Shown: positions 20,298 through 28,929 of the stretch, in pieces
How positions within the stretch are numbered: position 1 is the first letter of the stretch
Layout of the letters: each line of letters begins with the position of its first letter
Source of the DNA: Micromonospora pallida
Lineage (GTDB): Bacteria; Actinomycetota; Actinomycetes; Mycobacteriales; Micromonosporaceae
DNA length: 64,000 bases
Direction of reading: 5' to 3'
Assembly: GCF_900090325.1 (NCBI RefSeq)
Contig: NZ_FMHW01000002.1
Coordinates: forward strand, 3,907,001-3,971,000
Notes under the pieces: generated by a model
What the model was told of the DNA's origin: nothing
The model's input: the letters and a program-made list of their open reading frames with translations, nothing else
Database searches by the model: none
Translations under genes and position numbers: made by a program

Positions 20298-21634
20298 CGC
20301 GATCCCTCCGCGAGCCGGCGCAGCCGCGCCTCCCATGGGCTGAGTGTGGCGTCCCGGGTGTACGTCTGCGCGTGGCGCAGGGCCGCCTCGAAGGTCCCCC
20401 GGTCGAGGTCCCGGGCCGCCTTGGCCGCCTCGACGAACGAGTGCGCCACCGAGTCGGCGTCCAGCCGTGACCCGGCGAACCAGAGCGGGTAGCCGTCCAG
20501 CACCTCGGCGGCGGCGATCTCCGGTTCGTGGACGGAGACCACCGGCTTGCCCGAGGCCATGTACTCGAAGACCTTGCCCGAGGTGACGTACTTCGCCCCG
20601 GGGACGCAGAAGACCAGTGCGTCCGTCTGGGCGTACACGGCAGCGGCCTCGGCCTTGGCGAACGCGCCCCGGTAGCGGACGCCGGCCTCGCGCTCCTCCT
20701 CGATACGCCCCAACAGCGGTGGGACGCTGGCCGGGAAGAAGCCGAGATGGCCGTGGATGTTCAGTTCGGCGCCGGCGAGCAGCGGGTGCTGCCGGGCCCG
20801 CCGCCAGCCGTCGAAGAGGACGTCGAGCGGGAGGTACGAGGTGACCGTGCCCAGGTACGCGAAGCGCAGCGGGCGGTCGGGGTCGGCGACGGCGTACTCG
20901 GGAGTGCCGAGCAGTTCCGGCTCCCAGCCGTTCGGCACCACCTGCATCCGGTCGGCGGCGTACGGGTAGCGCTCGGCGTGCCAGCGGCGCATCCCGTCGT
21001 TGACGAAGACGATCTCCGCCGCGTCCCGCAGGACCTTCGCCTCCCACTTCATGGCCCGCCCGCCCTCGGGGACGGAGAGTTCCTCGGTGAACTGGTTGAT
21101 CGTCCAGGCGTCCCGGTAGTCGACCACGTACGGCACCCGGAAGAGCCGGCCCAGGGTGCGGGCCGCCGCGAACGACACGAACGGGTTGCCGGTCGCCAGG
21201 ACCAGGTCGATCCGGCGCTCGCGGTGCAGCCGCAGCGCGGTGCGGAACACGCCCGGCATCCAGCCCAGGTAGGGCTCCGGGAAGATCCGGTTCCGGACCG
21301 CCATGTGCACCTTGTCGGCGACGATCGGGAAGTTCGCCCGGAACGCGCCGAACTTGCTCAGGTCGGTCTCCCAGTGGCGCATGTCCATCGGCGGACGCTC
21401 GATGCGCACCCGGGGGTCCACGGTGGCTTCGAGCGTCTCGTCGACCGCGCCGCGGAGGTAGTGGGTGAAGAACTCGCGCGGCGCGGCCAGCGCCGTGACG
21501 TCCCAGCCGGCGGCGGCCAGGTGGTTCGCCGTGGCCCGGGCCCGGAAGACCCCGCTGGCCCGGCTGGGTGGGAAGTAGAAGGACAGGTAGAGGATCCGGG
21601 GGCGCGATCCCTCCGCGCCGGTTGCCGCGTCGAT
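20294..21634 (-). CDS. GT4 glycosyltransferase; start codon unclear (possible frameshift)
   Basis: The protein has a full GT4 architecture: RILYLSFYFPPSRASGVFR at the N-terminus, DLVLATGNPFVSFAAAR, VVDYRDAW, VVPNGWEPE, and GKVFEYMASGKPVVSVHEPE in the donor domain. The first in-frame ATG/GTG/TTG is the GTG at 21421, which would cut off about 60 conserved residues. Upstream, the frame is open to a stop near 21715 without any standard start. An ATC at 21634 lies ten bases after AAGGAG and is used here. Alternatively GTG 21645, in the next frame, was the start and one base was lost in the G-run near 21598-21602. It sits in an operon, overlapping the next gene by GTGA. Confidence 0.7.
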   Translation of the reverse strand: MDAATGAEGSRPRILYLSFYFPPSRASGVFRARATANHLAAAGWDVTALAAPREFFTHYLRGAVDETLEATVDPRVRIERPPMDMRHWETDLSKFGAFRANFPIVADKVHMAVRNRIFPEPYLGWMPGVFRTALRLHRERRIDLVLATGNPFVSFAAARTLGRLFRVPYVVDYRDAWTINQFTEELSVPEGGRAMKWEAKVLRDAAEIVFVNDGMRRWHAERYPYAADRMQVVPNGWEPELLGTPEYAVADPDRPLRFAYLGTVTSYLPLDVLFDGWRRARQHPLLAGAELNIHGHLGFFPASVPPLLGRIEEEREAGVRYRGAFAKAEAAAVYAQTDALVFCVPGAKYVTSGKVFEYMASGKPVVSVHEPEIAAAEVLDGYPLWFAGSRLDADSVAHSFVEAAKAARDLDRGTFEAALRHAQTYTRDATLSPWEARLRRLAEGSR

Positions 21635-21766
21635 GGCGCTGCCACTCCTTGTCAGGTCCGCCCTGCCGGGGCCGACCTGCGCCGGCCGGTCCCCGACGGA
21701 AGGATCTCGGTCATCTCAGGGGGTCCGGTGCGGGGGGCGGTGGCAGGCACCGCCCCCGGGAGGTTC

Positions 21767-23050
21767 TCAGCCGCCGATGACGACGCGACGGACGCCAGGC
21801 CAACGGGCGGCGTCGGTCACCCGTCGGCCGTCCACCAGCACTCGCACGTCGGGCAGGTCGGTGCCGGCCAGGGTGCGGTACTCGGCGTGGTCGGCCTGCA
21901 CGACGGCGGCGGTGACCCGCTCACCGGAGTACGGGGGCAGCCCGTGCGCGGTCAGCTCCTCGGCGGTGTACATCGGGTCCGAGACGTATGGCTTGGCGCC
22001 CCGGGCCCGCAGCGCCTCGACGGTCGGGAAGACCCCGGAGAAGGCGGTCTCCTTGACCCCGCCCCGGTACGCCGCCCCGAGCACCAGCACCTCCGCGCCG
22101 GTGAGGTCGCCGTACGCGGCGGCGAGCAGGTCGACCGCGTAGTCCGGCATGGCCGCGTTCGCCTCGCGGGCGGAGCGGACCACGGTGGCGGCCGGGTCGT
22201 TCCACAGGTACATCCGGGGGTAGATCGGGATGCAGTGCCCGCCGACCGCGATGCCCGGCGAGTGGATGTGGCTGTACGGCTGGGTGTTGCACGCCTCGAT
22301 GACCTTCGTGACGTCCACGCCGACGGTGTCGGCGAACCGGGCGAACTGGTTCGCCAGGCCGATGTTGACGTCCCGGTAGGTGGTCTCGGCGAGCTTGGCC
22401 AGCTCGGACGCCTCGGCGGAGCCGAGGTCCCACACGCCGTTCGGCTTGCCCAGGTCGGGGCGCTCGTCGAAGTCGAGCACCGCCTCGTAGAAGCGGACGC
22501 CGTGCACGGCGGACGCCTCGTCGATGCCACCGACCAGCTTCGGGTAGCGGCGCAGGTCGGCAAAGACCCGGCCGGTGAGCACCCGCTCGGGGCTGAACAC
22601 GAGGTGGAAGTCCTTGCCGGCGGTGAGCCCGGAGCCCTGCTCGAGCATCGGCGCCCAGCGGTTGCGGGTGGTGCCCACCGGCAGCGTGGTCTCGTAGCTG
22701 ACCAGCGTGCCCGGCTTCAGCCCGGCCGCGATGGCCCGGGTCGCGTTGTCCATCCAGCCGAAGTCCGGCACGCCCTCGGCGTCCACGAACAGCGGCACGA
22801 CGACCACAACGGCCTCGCTCTCGGCGACCGCGGCGGCGGTGTCGGTGGTGGCCGAGAGGAGCCCGGCGGAAACCACCTCCTTGAGCTTGACGTCCAGGTC
22901 GGCTTCCCCGGGGAACGGCACCGCGCCGTCGTTGACCAGGTTGACCACCCGCTCGGAGACGTCGGCACCGACGACCCGGTGGCCCTTCGTCGCGAACTGC
23001 ACGGCCAGCGGCAGTCCGATCTTTCCGAGGGCTACGACGCAGATGTTCAT
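21767..23050 (-). CDS. UDP-N-acetyl-hexosamine 6-dehydrogenase (WbpA/WecC-like)
   Basis: A 427-residue member of the UDP-glucose/GDP-mannose dehydrogenase family. The NAD-binding Rossmann start is VVALGKIGLPLAVQFATKGH. The catalytic segment GIAVGGHCIPIYP contains Cys273 and the GGHCIP form typical of UDP-GlcNAc/ManNAc dehydrogenases. SETTLPVGTT-like (YETTLPVGTT) and FSPERV blocks are also present. It oxidises C6 of a UDP-N-acetylhexosamine to the uronate with two NAD+. With the WbpB-, WbpE-, WbpD- and WecB-type genes here, the likely substrate is UDP-GlcNAc. It lies five bases after the TarS-like GT2 gene in the operon. Confidence 0.88.
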   Translation of the reverse strand: MNICVVALGKIGLPLAVQFATKGHRVVGADVSERVVNLVNDGAVPFPGEADLDVKLKEVVSAGLLSATTDTAAAVAESEAVVVVVPLFVDAEGVPDFGWMDNATRAIAAGLKPGTLVSYETTLPVGTTRNRWAPMLEQGSGLTAGKDFHLVFSPERVLTGRVFADLRRYPKLVGGIDEASAVHGVRFYEAVLDFDERPDLGKPNGVWDLGSAEASELAKLAETTYRDVNIGLANQFARFADTVGVDVTKVIEACNTQPYSHIHSPGIAVGGHCIPIYPRMYLWNDPAATVVRSAREANAAMPDYAVDLLAAAYGDLTGAEVLVLGAAYRGGVKETAFSGVFPTVEALRARGAKPYVSDPMYTAEELTAHGLPPYSGERVTAAVVQADHAEYRTLAGTDLPDVRVLVDGRRVTDAARWPGVRRVVIGG

Positions 23051-23055
23051 GTCTA

Positions 23056-24612
23056 CTACTTTCCTCCCAGTGGAAGCCTGCGCCGCAGACGGGCCATCAC
23101 CCGTCGTGGCGTCACAGGTGCTACGGCGACGATCAGTTGACCCTTGTGGTTGCTGGTGGCGGTGAGGATGTGCAGGCGCGCGCCGCGGCGTACCACGACG
23201 CGCTGGGGCACCGCCCGCCGGGGACCGCGCAGGGGGGCCGTCCCCGTGGTACCGAACGCGTCGATCCGCGCCTGGATGAGTCGAAGTTTACCGCCGGGTG
23301 CCAGGTCGGTCAGCAGACCCGCCAGCGGGACGCGGGCCCGGATCGTGGTGCCAGTGATGTCCGGGACCAGCTCGGTGGCCTCCGCCGGCACGTCGCCGGC
23401 CAGGAGTTTCAACGCGGATGCCAGATGCGGCAGGTCGGGACGGGGACTGCGGGCGGTCACCACGAGCGCGCGGTTGCCCTCGAAGGTGACCGAGACCGTG
23501 TCGAGCCGGGCGATCCAGTCCGCGGCGCTGCCGGTGATCTCGAACCAGTCGTCGGCGAGGCCGAGACGGGGGTCGCGGAAGCCCGGGTAGTCGGCGTACC
23601 AGCGGTTGTTCTCGACCACCGTCGGCGGGGTGTCCTGGTCGGCGTCCACCCGGATCACGGCAAGCAGGTCGTCCAGTTCGCCGTGCCAGGCGAGGGCGAG
23701 CCGGACCCGGGTCTCGATGCCGAGCTGGTCCCGGATCGGGTCGGTGAGGTACCGCTCGGCCAGTCCCCGTACCCCGGCCTGGACGCTGGCCTGGGTCGGC
23801 CGATCCAGCGCCAGGAAGTCGTTCTCCAGTAGCCGGGCGACCTCCCAGTCGAAGTGGCGCAGCAGCACCGCGTCCCGCCGGGGACCGGCCTCGATCAGTC
23901 CGGCCACGAAATCCATGATCGATTCGGCGCAGTGCAGTCGTTCCAGGTGCCGGCTCTTGTAGGTGATGTTGTGCGCGTTGAACCGGCGCACCGCGAAGTA
24001 GTAGTCGTAGTCGGCGAGGACGGAGACCCGCCGCGCCCGGAAGCACGCCTCGATGGTGAACGGTTGGTCGCTGCCGACCGGCATGTCCTCCGGGTAGCGC
24101 AGCTTGTGCCGATCGATCAGGTCCCGCCGGAACAGCTTGGTGTTCGACAGCGAGTACGGCAGCGGAGAGGTGAACAGGTCCACCTCGGGCTGCGTCGACT
24201 CGTAGATCGCCTGGTGGATGTAGCGGGTGTTCACCCCGACCATCCGGCCCAGCACCACGTCGGAGTCGTACCGGTCGGCGGCGGTGACCAGCCGCTCCAG
24301 CGCCTCCGGGCCGAGGTAGTCGTCCGACCCGATGAAGAAGACGTACCGGCCGGTGGCGATCTCCAGCGCCCGGTTGCTCGGCTTCGCCGGGCCGCCGGAG
24401 TTCGCCTGGTGGATCACCTTGACCGTGCCCGGATAGGTCCGGGCGAACCGATCCAACTCCCGGCCGCTGCCGTCGGTGGAGCCGTCGTCCACCGCGACGA
24501 CCTCCAGCCGGTCGAGCCCGATGGTCTGCTCCAACACGGAGGTCAGGCACCGGGTCAGGTAGGGCATGGTGTTGTAGACGGCGGTGATGACGGTGACGTC
24601 GGGGACGGTCAC
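23056..24612 (-). CDS. GT2 glycosyltransferase resembling wall teichoic acid TarS
   Basis: A 518-residue protein. The GT-A domain (1-220) shows VTVITAVYNTMPYL, VVAVDDGSTDGS, NSGGPAKPSNRALEIATG and FFIGSDDYLG, where the DD pair binds metal and nucleotide sugar. The following stretch (SDVVLGRMVGVN, LPYSLSNTKLFRRDLID, GSDQPFTIEACFRARRVSVL) matches the order of conserved blocks in S. aureus TarS/TarP, recalled from knowledge rather than aligned. TarS adds GlcNAc to polyribitol phosphate. The C-terminal half (about 330-518) is beta-rich and may aid polymer binding or trimerisation. It overlaps the preceding gene by GTGA. Confidence 0.8.
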   Translation of the reverse strand: MTVPDVTVITAVYNTMPYLTRCLTSVLEQTIGLDRLEVVAVDDGSTDGSGRELDRFARTYPGTVKVIHQANSGGPAKPSNRALEIATGRYVFFIGSDDYLGPEALERLVTAADRYDSDVVLGRMVGVNTRYIHQAIYESTQPEVDLFTSPLPYSLSNTKLFRRDLIDRHKLRYPEDMPVGSDQPFTIEACFRARRVSVLADYDYYFAVRRFNAHNITYKSRHLERLHCAESIMDFVAGLIEAGPRRDAVLLRHFDWEVARLLENDFLALDRPTQASVQAGVRGLAERYLTDPIRDQLGIETRVRLALAWHGELDDLLAVIRVDADQDTPPTVVENNRWYADYPGFRDPRLGLADDWFEITGSAADWIARLDTVSVTFEGNRALVVTARSPRPDLPHLASALKLLAGDVPAEATELVPDITGTTIRARVPLAGLLTDLAPGGKLRLIQARIDAFGTTGTAPLRGPRRAVPQRVVVRRGARLHILTATSNHKGQLIVAVAPVTPRRVMARLRRRLPLGGK

Positions 24613-26249
24613 GTGCCGGCCCCCACCGCCGGGCGCGCGGCCTCCGAGCCGGCCGGGTCACTCCCGGCGGCCGGACCCGGCGAACCGGACGGTGTCGGTC
24701 CCGGCCGGTCGGGCAGCAGGCGCCGGTAGACACCGTCCAGCACCTCGGCCTGCGCCTCCCAGGTCCAACTCTCCAGCAGGCCCGGCCGGTCGTACGCGGC
24801 CCGGTAGCGCTCCGGGTCGCCGAGCACCGACCGGACGGCCCGCACGTAGTCGGCCACGTCCTCGGCGCGGAACACCTCACCCTGGCCGGTGGAGCGCACC
24901 GTCCCGGCCATCGTCTTCACGTCGCTGACCACCAGCGGCAGCCGCGCATGCGAGTACTCGAAGAACTTGGTGATCAGCGCGATCTCGTGGTTGGGCCAGT
25001 GGTGGATCGGGATCACCCCGGCGTCGGCGCCGGAGAGGAAGGGCACCACCTGCCAGTGCGCCACGTACGGCAGCGCGTGCACCCGGTCGGCGACACCGAG
25101 CCGCGCCGCACGGGCCAGCACCCCGGTCACGTACGGGCCGGTGGGCTTGTTGACCACCAGCGCGACGTGCACGCCGGGCAACTGCGGCAGCGCGTCGACC
25201 ATGATGTCCAGGCCGCGTTGCTTCGCCGCCGCCCCGCTGTAGACCAGCAGCGGGGTGTCGGGGCCGACGCCGCAGAGGGCGCGCAGGTCGGGCGCGGGCG
25301 CGTCGGGAGTCAGCTCACCGTGGTCGGCTGCCGGCGCGTTGAGCACCACGTCCGGCATGCTGCTCAGCCCGTGCTCACGGCGCAGCAGCTCGGCCAGGCC
25401 GTCGGAGACGGTCATCACCGCGTCGGCGTACGGGGCGTACTCCCGCTCGTGGGCCCGGTGGGCGGGCAGCCAGCGGGCGTTGTCCTGCCACGGCTTCAGG
25501 CCGGGCAGGAACTCGTGCGCGTCCCAGACGATCTTGATCTCCCGGCCCCGGGCGGCCGCGCGGATCTTGGCACGGGCGGCGACACCGAGCATCCGGAAGT
25601 CGTTGGCGTGGATCAGGTCGGGGGCCAACTCGTCGAGCACCGGCCCGTAGGCCAGCTCGTAGTCCCAGAGGCTCGGCTCCAGCCGGCGCCACGCGCCGTC
25701 GCCCTTCACCGCCTGCCAGAACTTCGTGTACGCCAGATCCCACGGATTGCGGAACCGACGACGCTGACGGGCCTGGGTGAGCATCCAGTACCGCCCGGAC
25801 ACCCAGGTCCGGGTGAGCTTCGCGGCAGTCTGCTCGGCCCGCAACAGCCGCTTGCGCAGGGCGAGCCGGGCGGTCGCCGGGTCGGCCACGGACAGCTGAG
25901 CGGCCCGAACGGCGAGGTCGGCCTGCCAGGCCTTGACGCTCTGCTGCCGGTGCGCGGCGATCCCGCTCGGCGGGTACGCCAACGGCCAACGCAGCCAGGC
26001 CCGACGGAACTCGTGGCGGCGGCGGGCCAGCGGGTCGGGCATGGCCAGCAGTCGCACCTCGGCGTCACCGAGGCGCCAGGACTGGGCCACACCCCCCGGG
26101 GAACGGCCCAGCAGGACGACCTCCCAGCCGGCGTCCGCAGCCGAGCGCGCGGTCTTCTGCACCCGGGAGTCACCGTTGACACCGTTGTCCACCAACATGA
26201 CGACGCGTCCGCGGAATCCGGCCGCCGCGGCCGTACCGTCAGTTCCCAT
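24609..26249 (-). CDS. GT4 glycosyltransferase, paralogue 1 of 3
   Basis: A 546-residue GT-B enzyme. The N-terminus GRVVMLVDNGVNGDSRVQK and a long insert of helical, basic sequence (about 95-190) precede PDLIHANDFRML and IVWDAHEFLPG. The donor domain contains PLLVYSGAAAKQRGLDIMV, GVIPIHHWPNHEIALITKFF and VSDVKTMAGTVR. Two closely similar genes occur at 26507 and 30246. The C-terminal 35 residues are Pro/Gly/Ala-rich and probably disordered. Met at 26249 is preferred over an in-frame ATG ten codons upstream because the paralogues start near there. Sugar and acceptor are unknown. Confidence 0.85.
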   Translation of the reverse strand: MGTDGTAAAAGFRGRVVMLVDNGVNGDSRVQKTARSAADAGWEVVLLGRSPGGVAQSWRLGDAEVRLLAMPDPLARRRHEFRRAWLRWPLAYPPSGIAAHRQQSVKAWQADLAVRAAQLSVADPATARLALRKRLLRAEQTAAKLTRTWVSGRYWMLTQARQRRRFRNPWDLAYTKFWQAVKGDGAWRRLEPSLWDYELAYGPVLDELAPDLIHANDFRMLGVAARAKIRAAARGREIKIVWDAHEFLPGLKPWQDNARWLPAHRAHEREYAPYADAVMTVSDGLAELLRREHGLSSMPDVVLNAPAADHGELTPDAPAPDLRALCGVGPDTPLLVYSGAAAKQRGLDIMVDALPQLPGVHVALVVNKPTGPYVTGVLARAARLGVADRVHALPYVAHWQVVPFLSGADAGVIPIHHWPNHEIALITKFFEYSHARLPLVVSDVKTMAGTVRSTGQGEVFRAEDVADYVRAVRSVLGDPERYRAAYDRPGLLESWTWEAQAEVLDGVYRRLLPDRPGPTPSGSPGPAAGSDPAGSEAARPAVGAGT

Positions 26250-26506
26250 TACCGCCCGTCTCCGTCCCGCCTGCGCCACTGTCGAGCGGCGAGTCTACGC
26301 CCGGCTGACCGAGGGTCCAGGACACACATTGGGGGACAATGGCGCCGTTTGCGGCGACTGTCCCTCTTGCAGGGTTGTTCATCGCCGCGCGGCAGCTCCG
26401 CCACATCCGGACACATCTCCTCGTATAGAACACGGCGATTTTACGGCATACCTGCTGGAACCCGCCCGGCTGGTCCGCTCGGGCAGGACCGACCGAAACG
26501 CGACGG

Positions 26507-28156
26507 TCAGCGGGGGACGTAGTCGCCCTGCGCGGCGGCCTCGGACCCGACCTCGCGGCTGGTCGACGCGCCGGTTGCCCCGGCGGGGCGCGGGCGACCG
26601 GGCAGCAGGCGGCTGTAGACCTCGTCCAACACCTCGGCCTGCGCCTCCCAGGTCCACCGCTCCAGCAGGCCGGGCTGGTCGTAGGCGGCCCGGTACCGCT
26701 TCGGATCGGCCAGCACCTCCCGCACGGCGCGCACGTAGTCCGCGACGTCCTCGGCCCGGAACACCTCGCCCTGCCCGGTCCGGCGCACCGTCTCCGCCAT
26801 CGTCTTCACGTCGCTCACCACGATCGGCAGCCGAGCGTGCGAGTACTCGAAGAACTTCGTGATCAGCGCGATCTCGTGGTTGGGCCAGTGGTGGATCGGG
26901 ATCACCCCGACGTCCGCCGAGGAGAGGAAGGACACCACCTGGTAGAACCGGACATACGGCAGCACGTGGATCCGGTCCGCGACACCGAGTTCCGTAGCCC
27001 GCGCCAGCAGCCCCTCGACGTAACCGTCGGTGGACTTCGGCACCACGAAGGCCACGTGGACCCCGTCGAGCTGCGGCAGCGCCTCGACCATCGTGCCGAG
27101 CCCCCGCTGCACGGCCGCACCACCGCTGTAGACGAGCAGCGGCGTGTCCGGGCCGATGCCGCACGCCTCGCGGATGTTCGGCTGCTCCGCGTCGATGTCC
27201 TCGTCGTCCGGCACCTCGTGGACGTTGGGCGCGTTGAGCACCACGTACGGGCGCTCGCGCAGTCCGTGCTCCTTGATCAGCAGGTCACCGAGGCTCTCGG
27301 AGACGGTGATCACCGCATCGGCGTACGGGGCGTACTCCCGCTCGGCAGCGCGGTTGCCAGGCATCCAGCGCAGGGTGTTGTTCCCCGGGTTGACCCCCGG
27401 TAGGAACTCGTGCACGTCCCAGACCAGCTGCACGTCCCGCCGGGCGACCCGCCCCCGGACAGCGGCCCGGGCACCGACCCCGATCATCCGGAAGTCGTGG
27501 GCATGGATCAGGTCCGGCTTGAGCTTGTCGATGACCGGGCCGAAGGCGATCTCGTAGTCCCAGAGGCGGGGCTCCAACCGACGCCAGGCCCGGTCGCCCA
27601 TCAGCTTCGTCCAGACCACCGCCTGGAAGCGGTCCCACGGGCCGGTCAGCCGGCGACGGGCCTCCTGCGCCCGGTTGAGCTGGCGATAACGCAGCGAGAC
27701 CCAGCCGCTGAGCAGCTTCGCGGCCACCTGCTGACCACGGACGACGGCCTTGCGCACCGGCAGCAGGGCCGGTGCCTTGCCGGACCGCTGCGCCAGCACC
27801 AGCAGGCCGTGCCGCACCCGCAGGTCCGCCTGCCACGCCTTCACCGACTGACGCCGGTGGGCGGCCACCCCGGTGGGCAGGTAGCCGAGCGGACCCCGCA
27901 GCCAACGCCGGCGGAAATCGTGCCGCCGACGGGTCAGCGGGGACGACATCGGAATCAGCCGGACCTCGGCCTGACCCTCGTGCCAGGTGTGCGGCTGACG
28001 GTCCGGTGACCGGCCGAGCAGGATGACCTCCCACCCGGCCGCCGCGGCCGAGCGGGCGATCTTCTGCACCCGGGAGTCACCCTTGACCGCGTTGTGGACC
28101 AGCATGACCACGCGCCCCCGGGCCTCGCCGGACGCGACGCCGCTCGAAGAGTGCAT
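26507..28156 (-). CDS. GT4 glycosyltransferase, paralogue 2 of 3
   Basis: A 549-residue copy of the preceding family: GRVVMLVHNAVKGDSRVQK at the start, PDLIHAHDFRMIG, LVWDVHEFLPG, and GVIPIHHWPNHEIALITKFF in the donor domain. Its C-terminal block, AEDVADYVRAVREVLADP, is nearly the same as in the neighbour, consistent with tandem duplication followed by divergence of the middle helical insert. The SD AGGAG lies four bases before ATG 28156. A 257-bp gap to the next gene and a 216-bp gap upstream suggest it may have its own promoter. It likely adds a sugar of the surface polymer. Confidence 0.85.
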   Translation of the reverse strand: MHSSSGVASGEARGRVVMLVHNAVKGDSRVQKIARSAAAAGWEVILLGRSPDRQPHTWHEGQAEVRLIPMSSPLTRRRHDFRRRWLRGPLGYLPTGVAAHRRQSVKAWQADLRVRHGLLVLAQRSGKAPALLPVRKAVVRGQQVAAKLLSGWVSLRYRQLNRAQEARRRLTGPWDRFQAVVWTKLMGDRAWRRLEPRLWDYEIAFGPVIDKLKPDLIHAHDFRMIGVGARAAVRGRVARRDVQLVWDVHEFLPGVNPGNNTLRWMPGNRAAEREYAPYADAVITVSESLGDLLIKEHGLRERPYVVLNAPNVHEVPDDEDIDAEQPNIREACGIGPDTPLLVYSGGAAVQRGLGTMVEALPQLDGVHVAFVVPKSTDGYVEGLLARATELGVADRIHVLPYVRFYQVVSFLSSADVGVIPIHHWPNHEIALITKFFEYSHARLPIVVSDVKTMAETVRRTGQGEVFRAEDVADYVRAVREVLADPKRYRAAYDQPGLLERWTWEAQAEVLDEVYSRLLPGRPRPAGATGASTSREVGSEAAAQGDYVPR

Positions 28157-28372
28157 GACGCTCCTACCTCTTTCCACCGGCCGGAGCGGCCGGGTCGTTG
28201 TGGGTCTACCGAATCCGGTACCGGTCAACTGGTCCGCTCGGCCCATGGTTCCAGCTTGCCGGCGGCGGTGACCACCGCAACCGGAGTGCCGCCGGACCAG
28301 CCGGCGACCGAGGGGACCAGGACACGATCCCCCGCGTACCGGTCGGCATGCGTCCGGCGCTGCGGGTCGAGA

Positions 28373-28927
28373 TCACGCGTCGTCGGCACCGACCGCTGAC
28401 GCCGCGTAGTCGAGCCCGAAGGCCACCCGTGGTACGGAAAGGCCACGCGCCTCGTAGTCGGCGATCAGCCCGGCGGCGTACGGCATGGAAGCCGGGTCGA
28501 CCACCACGATCAGGTCGAAGATGCCGTCGCCGGGCAGGCCGCCGCGGATCACGGAGTGCGACCGTTCACCCCACCCGGCGCGGTACAGCAGCATCACCAA
28601 CCGCCGGTGCACCCGATCGGCGAAGCGGGCCTCGTAGGTCCCCGAGACCTTCTCGACGCCGGTCCGCAGCGGACCCCGGCCGACCGCCCGGAAGACCTTG
28701 CGGGGTGCCCGGTGCAGGAGGAAGCGCTCGATCCGCACCGGCAGTCGGGTGGCCTCCAGCCGGCTCAGTTCGACCACCTTGACGGCCGGGTCGAACTTCA
28801 TCCGGCGCCAGGACGCACGCTGGTCGACCAGGACCACGGGCCGACCGCCGTCGGCGACGACCTGGGCGGAATCCACCACGGCGGCCTGTGCCCGGTTAGC
28901 CCCGAGGGCCAGAAAAAGTACCTGCAC
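28373..28927 (-). CDS. Glycopolymer-locus accessory protein (no known family)
   Basis: A 184-residue cytosolic-looking protein. It opens VQVLFLALGANRAQAA, closely matching the N-terminal domain of the 730-residue glycosyltransferase (VLYLALGRSRVAATAG). Its C-terminal FDLIVVVDPASMPYAAGLI resembles a Rossmann-type strand-loop-helix and parallels that enzyme's C-terminal domain. The middle is rich in Arg and Leu. It may be a nucleotide-sugar or partner-binding subunit for the GT4 encoded just upstream. GTG 28927 is chosen for its GGAG; a GTG at 28933 overlaps the upstream stop. I recognise no catalytic motif. Confidence 0.6.
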   Translation of the reverse strand: MQVLFLALGANRAQAAVVDSAQVVADGGRPVVLVDQRASWRRMKFDPAVKVVELSRLEATRLPVRIERFLLHRAPRKVFRAVGRGPLRTGVEKVSGTYEARFADRVHRRLVMLLYRAGWGERSHSVIRGGLPGDGIFDLIVVVDPASMPYAAGLIADYEARGLSVPRVAFGLDYAASAVGADDA

Positions 28928-28929
28928 GG

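Noticed and set aside
20528..23140. Plus-strand frame of 870 codons opposite the UDP-sugar dehydrogenase and GT4
   Set aside because: The opposite strand encodes proteins with intact catalytic motifs; this frame has none.
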